This document shows, piece after piece, positions 44,624 through 59,600 of a stretch of 64,000 nucleotides of DNA. Under the pieces are notes generated by a model. That model made no database searches. It had not been told where the DNA came from and was given only the letters and a program-made list of their open reading frames with translations. Numbering within the stretch: the first letter of the stretch is position 1; the number at the start of each line of letters is the position of its first letter. Origin of the DNA: Isoetes taiwanensis (taxonomy: Eukaryota; Streptophyta; Lycopodiopsida; Isoetales; Isoetaceae). The stretch lies in contig JAJEKV010000020.1 of assembly GCA_021234155.1 (NCBI GenBank), positions 18,781,018 through 18,845,017 of the forward strand, given 5' to 3'. A program made the position numbers and the translations under genes.

Positions 44624-47600
44624 TTATTAACGTCTACGTAAGACCCGAAGGGTCTATGAGACCATAACACAAACAGAGTTCAAGACCTCTAGGAGGAAAA
44701 CCCTCCTGTTATCTAAAGTATAGAAACAAAAATATTGAGTTTAACAATTAAAAATCTAAAAATCTGCTCAGGTCGGGATTGATGGAGATAGCCCATTCGT
44801 TCCTGTGATTGCTGCAAAATAATTCATAATACCCCGTCTTGGCTTGCTTTGATGCTTGATGCTTGGCCTCTTCTGGAAAGACTTTTTATGTTTCATGGCT
44901 GCTGATCTTTTTATCTTCTTAGACTGTGCCAAAGTCACCCCTTTAGGGTCAGGATACTTCCTCTTTTGTGATGAGTCCACTATCATCTTCTCATCCTTTG
45001 ACTCAGATGAGAAGAAATTAGTTATTTCTGTTTGCTTCAGGCCCGTTGGATAAATCCATGGATAGGATTGGCACAGTCCAAGGCTTCCTTCACTACTTCA
45101 AGTGTTCCTGGGCCAAGGATGGAGATAGTTAGTTGAACTCTAAAACATGCAGGTTTGAGGCTAAATTTGGCCCCGTATGAGAGCAAGCCTTGCCCATGCC
45201 CCTAGGGGCTTTCTGTTTCTTTTTTCACTTTTGAGTACTTCTAATTCTCTATATAATATAATTTAGCTTTGCCTTCACACACACACACACAAAAACAGTT
45301 GGCCAGTCTATCAATATTCCTCAATAGAAACCTAAAAGAGAAAAAATTTATTGGTTTTTGTGAAAACAGGAGAAGAGCAGCTTGTTTGAAAGCTCCAAAG
45401 ATACGCCTTAAAACAAGCCCGAAGACATTGGCGTGAGAAGATAAATGATTTTCTTTTGCAGCAGGGATTTGTTAGTCAAGGGCAGATCCTAATCTGTATC
45501 ATAAAATGGCAGAAACAGCTATTTGCATTCTAGTTCATTATGTTGATGATTGATGATGCTGAAGTCTTGTAATCACAGGAGATGCTGAATTCTTATTGCT
45601 ACTGAGAAAAGCTAAAAACAAGTTTTGAAATCATTGATTTAATGTTGCTGTACTTCTGTTTGGGAGTTGAGGTATGGCAACATCCTACTTATATTCATTT
45701 ATCTCACTAAAACAAAGTATGTTAAAAATTTGTTAAAGAGATTGCAAATGGAGGATTGTAAGCAAGCCGTTGATCCAAATGACCAAGGTAATAAATTTAC
45801 CTCAGACACTTCTGGATGAACATGTGATGCTACTATGTATCGTCAGCAAGTTGGTTCTCTCATTTACTTGACAATCACACGCCCAGATATTGCTTTTTCA
45901 GTAGGCGAGTTAGTAGATCTATGAAGGAACCTAAGTATTCTCATTGGATTGCTGCCAAGGGAATTCTAGCTTATTTCAAAGGTACAATGCTTGAGGATAT
46001 TTCTTATCACAAACAAAAATCTCCAAAATTAGTTTTCTATACAGATGCAGACCATGCAGGTGCTGATTTTGATATGAGAAGATCAACAACAGGCTTTGTC
46101 TCAATGTTTGGATCTAGTACTATTACATGGGCATCATTCAACAGAGAACAGTAAGTCTGACCACTACTGAAGCTGAATTGTCTTTCTGCTGGAACACAGG
46201 AAATGATGTGGTTTTTTCATTTGCTTCAAATTTTCAGATGCCCATTATCTCAGAGAAGATTATGGTTGATAACTCAGGGGCTATTGATCTTGTGAAAGAT
46301 ATAAATATCATCCTCCAACAAAAGATTTTGATCTGCCAGTTTTTCTTCGGTGCTACAGAAGATGGTCACATATGTGACGTGTAGAGCATAGCACGTTGAC
46401 ACCTAACCTACCTAGGGGGCATACATGAACTTAAATATATGCTAAACTATAAACCATGGTCCTATGTAAATACATAGGCTGCCATGTCAGCGACATATGT
46501 GTGCTTAACCATTAAGAATTATTTCTGTCATTGATCTTGTGAAAGATATAAATATCATCCTCCAACAAAAGATTTTGATCTGCCAGTCTACTTTGTGAAA
46601 AAACAGTTGCAGAACAAGATTTTACAGCTGGAATATTGCAACTCCTTTACAAAGCCTCTTGCAGGCTCACGTTTCAAGAAGATGAATCAACTTCTAAGAC
46701 TACAGCCTTTGCAGCAGAGAAAACAACTTTGAACTACTTTATTCTTTTTCAATCTCTCAGTTTGTCTTTCTTTTCAGTTGAGGTAGTCACATTTTAGAAG
46801 GGCTGTTAGAGAAATATTACTCTATAAAACTTGCTTTCGGTTGGACACAAGCTTGCCCCAAGAACCATTGTACTTCCATTTTGAGTTTGATCGCTCTCTT
46901 GATCTTAACGACGATCTTGAGCTTGATACACGATTGAGGGACATCCATATGTGGAAGAAAAGGCCACAATGCTCACATCTGCCAAGACATTTGGTATGAC
47001 GAACGCAAAAAACCTTCACAAGTATCTCAAGGAAGAAATGGCAGCCTGCCCTTCTACAATTACAGCAACTAAAAAAACCTACAAGAAGCTGATCCGCATG
47101 GAAAAAAGAATATGTATAGAGCAATTGAGAGAGGACATGCTTAACTTGATGTGCAGCAATATATCTGGTAAATTTTGCAGAAGCTTCTTGCTAAAATATC
47201 TGATTTTCCATTCAGACCCAAAAGTGTGGACCATTTATATTCGAAGGCAAAAACTGCTTACAATGATCTGCTCAAGACAATCTTCACAGTTCCACTTTAG
47301 AACCTGCTCTGATACCATATTTGCCTTTAGCTGACTAAGGAGAAAAGTGAAGCGGGCAGAATGTAAATGAATTTAATAAAAATAGGTTAAAATAATTGAG
47401 ACTAGGTAGTCACACTAGGATGACGTGGCATTATCTTACCATAGATGAAAGTGATAGCGTGGCCACAGCCACTTATTTAGTTAGGGTGAGATTTCCTAAC
47501 ACAGGAAGTGACAGGTTCTAAATGCAAAGACAACCAGAAGTTGAACTATTTTCCAATTTGCGGCTAATAATCTTGTACATGTGACTATTATACTTCTTCT

Positions 47601-50600
47601 AGATCTTTCTATACCCTTTATTACATATACTCGAGTAATGGTCTTATTAGCATCAACAGCAATAACTTATAAGGATCACTCAAGAACCCTAAGACAACAT
47701 ATTATAAGCGATTGCTTTGAAACTGTGAATGAAGTGAGGTTGTCAAGGTGCTGTAACCTATTATTTCCTCTGACCCCACTTACTCACTAGATCATCTTCA
47801 ATAGTTCCTGTTTTCATTACTTTCCTAGAACAAAGTGGAACTAAGTTCATACTTCCGGCGCTCAGGATTGTACACAAGCTTGCGCAGTAAGGACACCATT
47901 ACAATTGTTGAGGTCAGATTGTCCAATATAGAGCTAAGAAAAAATGTGATTCCACCAATCTGCACAAAAAATTGAAATTTTTATCTTAAAACTCATAGTT
48001 TGTCAACTTAGTTTGTTCAAGACTATTAATGATTATAGGACGCACAAGCTCACCCTTGCACACATCAATAACTATGGGACAGGGCTATTTTGTAACTGAG
48101 ACATCTTACTCTCTTTCCTTATGTAGCACCTCCTCCATCCAACACAGCAGAACTTAAACCTCATATTCAAACATATTAAGAACTTTCTTTACTGGACCAT
48201 GAGGTGACCTTTCAATTACACATTTCATAGACAACCAGGTTATTTGAGTAAATGCATCTCAAAACAGGAGGACCCTCAATTTGCAGGAAGTAATCTTCGC
48301 ACAGAGACACAAGCAACCCTCTCAGTAAAGAAAGCCAGATCAGAAGAAAAAGATGCAACAATGGATAGAAGACCCATGAGAAAAAAGATCTTTTGTAAGC
48401 ACATTTTTAAAGCCCTGCTTTAAAAATAAGTCAGGCTGCATGCTGCCAACATATTCAAGACCATCTGGTGCCTATCTTATGTATGTACCTCCTAAAGAGC
48501 CTCCAATTGCAGGGACAGGTCACACAGAGATTGACCAAGAGTATCTATCATGGCTTCATAAGTAGTTCTAAGTGTGTTGTGCTAGACAGAAGGGCAATAG
48601 GCTGCAAATGGGTCTACTAAACAAAATTTCCCCAATGGTATCTAAGCGCAAGCCATGATAGTTGCAAAGGAGTATGCACAACAATCTGATACTGGTGATG
48701 ATGTCCCAAATTGCCAAACTCTCCACCATATGAACCCCCATGGCATTAACAGTGCAAAGGGTGACAGAAACATCATATGGATGGAAATAGAACCATTTTT
48801 AATGTTGTGGAGGAGCCTCCAGGTTTTGTACAAAAAGGATAGGAGCATTGTATGTTGTTTGAAAAGAAGTTTTAGTTCCAAGCTGTTGGAATGCAAAGAT
48901 ACATCAGTTCTTCCCTGCTCATTCGCTACTCAAAGTCGACCTGATCCCCATCTCTATGTCAAAGATGGTAAATTATGATCATTATCTTGTGTATAGATGA
49001 TCTTCGCATCATGATTAGAGCCACCTCATTGATATAATGCATCAAGAAGCAGATATCAAAAATCTTTGACATGATTAGCGCTTGCTACTTAGTGTAGTAC
49101 AGTGATCAACTCAAATGTCATAACAGGCAACTTGCTAGCAATGTTAGTTAATGGTGCAAATGTATCATGTACATAAAAGTAGTCTATGTAGGAGTTGACG
49201 TGTGGTCTTTAGGAAGGATAAACTATCTAATTATGGGCCTGCAGAAATGTATTTGTAATTTTGGACGTCCTTGAATATGAATCTTTTTGGCGTTTGGCGG
49301 TGCTGTCATCTGCGTCTCTTCTTCTCTCCTCCACCAGACTAACAAGTGGTATCAGAGCGCATATGGTCCCTGGACATCCGCTGGACATCAGCAGCAAATT
49401 CGTCACAACAAAATGGTGGAACTGTGACGTCTCAAAAAAGTCAAATTCGTCACAACAAATTGGTGGAACTGTGACCTCTCAAAAAAGTCTATTACCCATT
49501 CTTTTTTGGTTACAAGGCCAAATTTGTTCCTCCTTGTTTGACCTGCCTTTTTTTGGCTCCTAACTTTGGCCGTTGGTATCAAATTGAAAATTCGTCCAAT
49601 TTGTTGGACGTTCTCTTCAAACTTATCCACAAATACACGTCTGTGGCAAATCCAAAATTTGGTGACAGAACAGGTTGTGGATCATGGAGAATTCACTGGA
49701 GAAAATACTTTCTTAAGACAGGTACATTCTTAATGGCAAGAATTATAATTCTTGAATTTGTTGAGTGGAGAAGATGATCTGAACAGCAAAACACTATGGA
49801 AAGAGGAGGAGACGCAGCAAGCAACCAAGGAGGAGCAAGAAACTTGTGCGTTACACTAACTCATGCGATGGTACATATATATGTGCCAGGTCCTCATGTT
49901 GGGTGGCAAATAAGGAAAAAGATAAAAAATGAGGGCCCCATGGGCTAATATAAAATGTCCTATGGGGTACAACGTTAAGTTACAATAACTTAACATGTCC
50001 AACATATATCACATTATACTATTCTAACAGAATTTGATGGAACTAGCGCTTGAGGTGAAAGGTCAGTAGGAATATGTGAGTGGTGAACACCCAAGGCCTG
50101 AATCAGAGACCTCTTACAGTGACATTGAGGAAGCATATAATCCCCTCTTTGACGAGGGCCCATTCAGAAGGCGAGGTAAAAAGACACCTGAAGCAAAGAA
50201 TGGGACCAAAAGGATCGCTTGGCACTCAGCCTTTCTCAAGATTTACTGCACTGATGAAGTCAGACAGCATATTATTGATGAGAAAACCTCACGATCTGCT
50301 TGGGAGAAGTTGAGGAATTTGTATGAGACAGTAAATGAATCAAGGAGACAATACTTGGAAACAAATTAAATTCTCTAAAATTAAGTGATTTTGAGTGTCA
50401 CGAAGTTCCTGGGTGAACTTGAAGGTATAAAAAGTCAGCTCATGGCCATTGGAGATCCACCAACAGAGAAGGAGTTTTGCATGCTCTTTACATGGGTGCA
50501 AAGGAATATGATGTGTTTCTTGATTCCTAGAAAACTAGGCCAGATACATATGCGGCCACCTTTGTAGAAGTTTCCTCTGAATTATTGCAGGAGGAGTTGG

Positions 50601-53600
50601 ATTCAAGGTCCAAGAACATGAAGAAGCCTTGTTTGCAAGAACTCAGCAATAATTTAGAGGTCATGGTAGAAGAGGAAGCCAAAATTTTGGATCCGTAGAA
50701 ATTACAGAAATTACAATTATAACAGTGAAGCCTCTTCTTCGTCAAATTATCAGCAACAACAACGAGGTAGAGGTCGAGGAGCTTATGCTAATGCTGCATG
50801 GAATGGTGATGATCAAACCATAAAGAATGTGTCCTCTACCTCTAAGAATTCTGAAAATCAGTGGTCTAGCCAAAGAAACCAAGGAAATCAAGGAAATGAT
50901 TGGTATTATCAGCGTGGAAGAGCTCTTGGTGGAAGAAGAGGCCGAGGTCGAGGAAGGCCGGGTCGAGGACGAGGTAATATTCCGACCAAGGTAATCTTGC
51001 CCAAACAAGAATTGAAGCTTATGGCTGCAATGGAGTCTATGACATTTATTGTGATAATGAAGTGTATGTAGATCTTGTGCCTAGTTTGATGATTCAGAAT
51101 GTGAAACCAATGTGCCTAATTTTGATTATTTAGAAATGAATGATAAGTCCTTCATTCTTGATAGTGGCACTACTCGTCGCATGAGCAGAAATCCAAATAT
51201 TGGAATAAAAGACAGCCTGCTTCTGGACAAAACATTCTTTTGGGAAATGAAGCCACGCTGAAAGTTGAAGGAGTAGAGATGTAAAACTCTCAATGTCAAA
51301 TCCAACAAGTCAAAATATGAAAGGGATAAAACTCTCAATGTCAAATCCAACAAGTCAAAATATGAAAGGGATAACCACTTGCATTCTTTAAGGAGATGGT
51401 TTTAGGTAAGAAAATTTGCTCTCTGCTCACAAAATTATGACATGTATCATCTAGCATTTGCATAGCAAACTTGCCGTGGAAGATCACATCAGTGAAGGCC
51501 ACGTTGACAAGAATAGTGCAAGACACTTGCTCAATAGTAAGAAGTGGAGAAAGTTTTAAATACCACCCAAAGAAGCCGGCGAGGATTCCTCGTTTTGATA
51601 GAGTCTGTTACAAGTTTAAAACCTTGATGCGCATCAATAATTTCCACAATTGTCATTGCACCTAGCAGGAAAAAGACAAGCTCGCTGACTTCTTCAGAAG
51701 ATCTAGATAGTTCCTCGACTGCACTTTCAGATGGTGAAGCCTGTAATAATTCATATTTATTAGCACCCATCATACCTAGAGCGTCCGGACAAACCAAATT
51801 CCAAGTGACACTAAAGCCATCTTAAACCATAAGCCACTAACATTATCAGGGCAGCCTATTAAGACCAGGAAGTTTAACATGTCCATATGGCACAGTCCAT
51901 AATAAAGAAAAACAAGAAATTGGGTCCCAGCCAATAACAAACAACATAATGTCACATACAGCATCAACAGAGGCACAACCAAGTTAAATAAAGAATATGC
52001 AACAGCAGAAAGAAAGATTATATTAACGTCTACGAAACACCGCTTGGGTCTATGAGACCATATATACATCAATCATGTCCAGCTAGGGGCGCATAAAAAA
52101 AGGAAAAAGAAAACTAAAACAATGAAGTTAAGAAACTTTTGTCTTCTTGGCCACGGGCCCAAAGTATAAAGTGATGCCAGACTTGTTTTCTCTTTTGAAG
52201 GACTGCTTATGTTTTTCCTTTACTGTCCTCTTTCTTCTCCTAGACACTTTCATGGTTACTCCTTTCAAGATTGGATGAGATGGTTCGGGAAGAGAACCTG
52301 CCTTCCGTTTATTATCGTTATCACCTCCAATGAGAAAGAGAGTGATCAGCCTTTGTGTAGGATCGTTTTCATGTTCCACTCTTCCCCCAGCTTGCTCCTT
52401 CAATAGATTTCTTCTATGCACAGTCATTTGGTGAAGGAAAAGAGCTATACATTTCTGGTCCTCATAGGCGATCAGTTTGGAGAGGGAGGTAGGTTCCCGA
52501 AATAGGCAATGGAATCTGCCCCGTATTTCAAAATAGACAGGACATGTGAAGATGAAATGTTCCTCAGACTCAATTACATTCAAGTGACACAGTCTGCAGA
52601 TCCTCTTCAAGCGCTCCACCTCGGGTCTACTAGCACGACCAGCTTCAATCTCAAGCTGATGAGATGAGACCCTGAGCTGACCGATAGCATGTCTCACTAT
52701 ATGTGCAAGGTCAATGTTCAAATATCCTGGTCGCTCGATGAAACCATCTTCACTGAACTCAAGAAAGTGATCTTTGTAAAATTGCATCTTGGTAGGAAGA
52801 TCACTTGGAGTTAACCATGTCTTTGATATGTATAAAATTTCCAGATCGTGCCGTATGAGCTGATTCTTATCTTTTTCAAGTCTCTTTTTTGCTCTAGGAT
52901 TTACCGCAGTATCAGCTGCAGCCATGTTATGTTGAAAAGGAGGCAGGTTTCCCAAGCCAAATCCTAAAGAGGCAGCCCATTGCGATGCTTTTGCGTACCA
53001 ACATTCCTGCACTCCCTTTTCAGCCAAATCTTTGGAGCTCTTGAGAGCAATCCATGGAAGCCTGCATTGGCCCTGCTGCGAGGACCCGAGTTGGTGCACT
53101 TTGTGCAAAAAGGAGACTAACTGGAATGCTGCATCCAGTTGAAGCGGAGTGGCAGAGCAACAGAAGCAAGGTCTTGCAGCCCAAAGGAAACAAGGTATAG
53201 GCAGGACCACATGCTTGGCATAAGACACTTGTGATTTTTTGGCATGGTCTGCAATAAATAAATTCAAAACTGCAAGAGGGCATTGAACACTTTTTAGACA
53301 TATGACATTACAGATCATAACTTCGTTATTATGGCCTTCAAATAACTTGGATCAAGGCTACCTGCTATCAGCAACTATAATTGCCTCCTACACACCTACT
53401 TTGTACATAGCTTGGTCAAAACTTGTAATCTGTAGACATCGTAATGCGTTCATGGTGGAAAGACACAGAGTATGAGAGCCTAAGAGAAGCCACTAGCTCT
53501 AGAAAAACAAACTACAGATAGGCATGACTATGACTTATATAAGAATACAATGTCAGCAACAAGCATGCAGTGTGCCATGCCAGTCAGCAGTGTGACATCA

Positions 53601-56600
53601 TACGCGCCAGCATATAAGTCTAACACCCTCGTGATGACCAACACTGCTGCAAAACTCAAAACTAACACTTTTGGAATTAGTCAATATATAACGTAAACTG
53701 AGCCATAGTAGAAGCCATGTGTTAGAAGTAGAAAACCTTACTGTAACATGATGTCACATGACTATTTAGAGGCATGTTACCTTTTGTCATTCACTTTGTT
53801 TTCCCAATAAAGATGTTTGATTGTTAGCAACACTTTGTATTTCATATAGCCCTATCTCTCTCAAGTAATATCAGAGCCATCCTATAAAGAAGATATGGTG
53901 AGGAACGTTGATGAGAAATTGCTTGCTTGCTACTGATAAATGGTGGAATGCTCTTCGCTCTCTTTGATCCCAATCTTGGTAGGGCCTGGTGAGTCTTGAG
54001 CAAGATTTGGTTAGTTTGGTGCATGAACTGGTGACAGATATTTCAGGCAAGATTGCTCAAAAACTGTTGTTCTTGATGTCTGATCCGATCTTTTTCTATT
54101 TTCTGCTTAGCAAAGTCCCATAACCTTGTAAGCCTTAGCCCTCAAACTATAGCCAACCATTGTACAAACTCTTGCTTTGTCATCAACTTCTTCCTGCCAT
54201 CTTTCTTAAAAACATGTGCATAATCTTTATATCCAAACACACGAAAATGATTCACACCTGGGCTTTTTTTGTAATGAACCTCGTGAGGAGTCTTTCCATT
54301 TAAAATTCTCGTCCCTCCTCTATTCAGAAGATACACTGCAGTGAGTGCAGTGAGTATTGCCTCATGCCATTGTCTTCACAAAACTGTTCAAACTTTGTGG
54401 ACAAAAATTCTCCTCCATTATCAGTCCTTAAGGTGAGTATTTTTTGCCGCGTTTCCCGAGAGATGCACTTATACAAATGGGGTATGCTGTGTGCGTGTAG
54501 AGGGTGACCAAAAACACCCTTGTATATGATTTTGTGAAAAGAAAATTCGACCCCTTCCATACAACATTTACCACAAGTAGTGGTCAAAAAACCCCTTAAC
54601 TCCTATGTATATGTGTGGAAATGTGTCAAAAAAAACCCTACAAGTCACTTAGGCACATTGTATGGCACCCACAATGAATCCTCCTTGCCCCATTTCAGAC
54701 TCGACTTGTGTCTTGGAGATAAAGCTTCTGATTTGTTTTCAGAAAATAAACCCACATTCTTCGTGAGTGCTGTAACTTGGAAAAGTAAGACAAAACACAG
54801 TTGCTATTAGTGCTGCTGAAGTATAATATAAAGGTTGTAGCATTGCAGCATGTGAATCAGTTTGGATTCAAAAATTCATGGACGAAATTGAGATCCATGG
54901 CAGCAGACCCACTTGAATCTTCACTGATAATATGAGCAGCATACGCATTGCAAACAATCCTGTTTTTCATGGCAGAACCACCAAAGGGACTGGCACATGC
55001 AATTTGCTTTGATGGCAAACTACTAAGAACATCAGGATTCCCAGACATTTAAGCAGGCAGCTAAACACAAAGAGTGGACTGATTCTATGGAAAAGTGAAC
55101 TTTCTATGTTAAACAAGCAGCAGACATAAGAGTTAAGTTCTGTGCGAAAAACCCATTTGCGCTGACATTATGTTCCTTGTCGATCTCAACATAATGTCAG
55201 CGCAAATGGGTTTTTCGCACAGAACTTAACTCAACTCAGATGGATGTCTGGCCAAATATAAGGCTCGTGTACTAGCAAAAGTTATATTCAGAATTTGGAT
55301 ATAATTATAAAGGCGTTTTTGCTCCTGTGGCCAGGATAGGCACTATTCGTGCAGTCTTAACTCTTGCAGCCACTAAGGGATGGTCAATATGGCAAATGGA
55401 CTTCAAGAGTGCATTCTTGAATGCAAATTTGAAGGAAACTGTTTACATGGAACAACCTCCTGGCTGTGGCAGACCAGGGCAGAACATTTAGTCTTCAAGA
55501 TCAAACGAAGTTTATATGGCTTAAAGCAAGCTCCAAGCTGCTGGAATCATAAAATTAACACCTTTCTCTTAGCTGCAGGCTTCCAGAGATCCCACAAAGT
55601 ATGTTACAAGCATCTCGATGGTAAGATATGCATTCTTACCTTGTATATGATGATGTCGTCATTACTGTTCTTTAGTTACAGCAGAGTCTCCGAACGGATG
55701 TTGGAAGTAGGAAATCCTACTGTAACATGATGTGTCATGCCATGTCAGCACCTCATGACTACTTAGAGTTGCACCTTTTTGTCACTCACTTTGTTTTGCC
55801 AATACAGCCCTTTGATTGTTAGAGCCAACCTTTTTGTCACTCGCTTTGTTTTGCCAATAGAACCGTTTGAACTCTGTTTTGTCAAGGAAAACATGAACAG
55901 TCTATATTGGATGTGAAATATCGGGCAACTTCAAGTCAACTAGCTGATGGCATGACCAACTCACTTACAGGACCAAAGCTTAAACAGATGATTATTCTGT
56001 TAGGTATTCAGAAGTTACAAGTCCATATTTGATAGTGTTTTTCATTTCCTTTCCTACTGACTTTAGTTACAGAAGAGTTTCAAAAGAGGTATTGGAAGTA
56101 AGAAACACTACTGTAACATGATGGTCATGCCACATCGGCACCTCATGACTACTTAAAGTGTGCACCTTTTTGTCACTCGCTTTGTTTTGCCAATACAGCC
56201 GTTTGATTGTTAGCGCCACCTTATACTTCATATAGCTCTCTAAAACCATGACTGGCAAAGAACTATAGTTTAGGACCAGATGCTGCATTCCTTGTGAAAC
56301 TGAACCCCTCCTATATCCATACATTCATGGGAGCCATTTCCAACACTCGAGTAACCAAATATTTCGTCCATGAATAAAGAAAGAAAGAAAGATTATATTA
56401 ACATCTACGAGAGACTGCTTGGGTCTATGAGACCAAATATACATCAATCATGTCCAGCTAGGGGCGCATTTGCAGCCACCTAGAGATATTGTTTAAAAAA
56501 AGAAAAAGAAAACTAAAACAATGATAAAGAAACTTTTATCTTCTTGGCCACTGGCTCAAAGTATAAAGTGATGCCAGACTTGTTTTCTCTTTTGAAGGAC

Positions 56601-59600
56601 TGCTTATGTTTTTCCTTTACTGTCCGCTTTCTTCTTCTAGACACTTTCATGGTTACTCCTTTTGAGATTGGATGAGATGATTATCACCTCCAATGAGAAA
56701 GAGATGTGTAGGATCATTTTCATGTCCCACTCTTCCCCCAGCTTGCTCCTTCAATAGATTTCTTCTATGCACGTAAAGACCAGTCAATTATCTGCATATC
56801 GGCAGCTAACCAAGGAACTTCTTATTATATCTGTTCCTCATGATCGTAACTGAATTTACCTCTTGCTGATATTGGAAAGAAATGCTCGGACTTTATGTCA
56901 TCATCCAAGCAAGAAACTCTCCAAGGGCAATGGTTGCCTTGGTCATGATAACTGCTAACAATGAAGGCATTCTTGCATGAAATTCAGACTGTCTTGAGCG
57001 GCACAAGGAATACTAGTTTGCACCGTACAACTCTAATTTGGTTCATAAAATATGTATACGTATTTGTGTAGATGACTCAGCATACTGTATTGTATGTGTC
57101 TAGGTGTGTTTATTAACACCTAAGCCACGTCAGATCGGTGTTCACTTTTCGTAGAGTCTATTAGCTACTTGTTTTTCCTACCCTTCAGTACATACATTCT
57201 GTTCTATCAACATGGCATCAGAGCCAGGGTGAAGAGGGAAGACAGTCTAGGCGTTCCAAGATCTAATAGTTGTGGCCGGATTGGCACTTGGCATTATCAG
57301 GATCGGGTGAATTCAGGAGCTATTTTTGGCATAGGCCCTTTTTGACGTCCAATACTGTCGCTCGAGCCGCTTTATGCTCACGATCAGATAAATATAAGCT
57401 TCTTTCTCATCCGTTGCTTTCAGTCAAGAGTTAACTAGTTTGTTTGCTCGGATCTGCTTGGAGTGTGTTCATCTTGTGATCTTTCACCATATTCTCTGTT
57501 TCTAAGAGAGAAATTACTGAAATTTCTTTGCTACAACACCTTTTCTTCTCTCCTAACCTTGATCTCTCATTTTCTGATTCTAAGAGCTGAGCTGATGGCT
57601 GCCAATAGAGATCCTTACAAATATTTTCAGCATCCTCTTCTTGATGCAGACAATTATTTCACTTGGAAAGATGCTTTTCAGACTAATTTGAACATCAAAG
57701 ATTTTGTAAAAGTTCTGGAAGCTAATTGGGCCCTCCAGAAATGAGGAGAAGAAAGATTTCTAGTGACACTATTGTTACACGAGATGCAGATCATTTGATT
57801 GACTAAATTAAACAGGAAATGAAATCTGCTTTTGAAGTCAGATTTGGGATTTAAGTACAAAACAAACCGAGCTCGCATTGTGTGCTGGAAGGCAATAAGT
57901 GATCTGGCTGCTACACTTATTTCAAGATCTTCAAATTCCTATTACAATAACTAAGATATTTGTGGACAATAGGAGCTGTAGCCTTGATCAAAGACTAAAA
58001 ATATCATCCAGACAAAAAGCATTTAGATCTGAAGGTCTGGTTTGTTCGAGGACAAGTGCAGTTGTTATATTCTTGATCTACAGTATTGTGAGACAACTAA
58101 ACAGCTTGCAGATGGGATGACTAAACCGCTCATTGGGACTCCATTCAGGAAGATGGGAGTTGCTGGTTGTTAGATCACTTCAGCATTGATTTCAGTATTG
58201 CTTTTCCTTCCTAGTTAGAGTTCTGTTTCAGCAGGGGGTGCGAGTTAGAAACATTACCCTAACCTCAAGAATTCAGTGGCTCAGAAGATGGCCATGTCAT
58301 CATCTGCCACGCCATCATTAATAAGCCATTACATTGTTATGAATTGTGTACCTTGTATTCCTCCTACTAAATACAAATCTATTTTGGGGCTTACCAAGTT
58401 CACGACACTTGTTCACAATGCATATAGGATAGTAAAAGTTCCAAAGGGTACTGGCTATGGGATCCTAAAATGGATTTGTGTCCAAGGATGAGATCTTTGA
58501 TGGAATTGCAGCAGGTTCTATTGCAATCACAGAGTCAAGGGATGAAGATGATGGTATAATTGAGATTCAGCTAATTCTCTTTCTGCTTGTCTGTTTTGGG
58601 CTTAATGTCCAGCTGTAACCATGGTAGAAAATCAGAAGGATAAGGTAAAAGGCATTAAGTTTCACACATGCAAGAAGGATACCTCTTACCCGAATCTCAT
58701 ATGTACCTGTTAAGGATGTTGCAGAAAGTAGTGAGCTGCCAATATCAGCATCAAAGAAGAGGGTGAAGGAAAGTGCAACGTCCCCAGGGACACAAAGGAC
58801 ATTTTACACACAGTTCTGGACCACGAGGACAATTCAGCGCCTAAAAATCAGAACAAACATGTGGAAGAATGTCACTCTGGACTCACTGGTTCGAGAAGTG
58901 CAAATTCTCAAAAATTTAGCAGCATGAGATCCATGTGTGCATCAGCAAAAGTTCACATTATGGAAATCTTTGTTAGCTAAATATTTATTATCACCGTGTT
59001 AATAAAGAAAAAAATTGGACATGGCTTACCCCAAGACTCCTAATAAGAAAAAAATTGGACATGGCTTACCCCAAGACTCCTAATAACCCAGAGCGTTACC
59101 GCCATCAAGAGCCCAACTCCACTCTTATTGAATGCAAGTGATTCCTCAAAAATAATGCCTCCATATCCCACTACAAAAACGAGGGCCATAGCAAGATTCT
59201 GGAAAAGAACAGTATCTTATCAAACCAGAACTGAAAAGTGACTCAACAGGGCAATAAAAGACATTTAGCAAGAAAAAAAAATTCCCACCTCTCAATGCCA
59301 ATAATATCTAGAGAAAAGCTGTTGTCTTCCAAGCAGGAGATGGGCAATGGACAATCAAGGCTGGTCATCCAGTAGTATTACCAACAAGCACAAAATGCAA
59401 TTCAACCATCCCACGTTTGCAAGAATAAAACATAAACTTTTCTCGCCACTCTGCAAGTCATATTGGGTCATGAAGTCGTGGATTCTCTCCGCTACATATG
59501 CATGCATCAATAACATGAATGAGCCTTTCTTAACTGCTGCTACAACAAGGGATGTTCCTACGCTTCTAATCTGTAATGCACATTAAGCGTTCTCGTGCCA

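Noticed and set aside
52128-53318. A cellular 396-residue protein gene
   Set aside because: The zinc knuckle, basic end, 3' hairpin and (TTTC)n tail shared with two other loci mark it as LINE ORF2.
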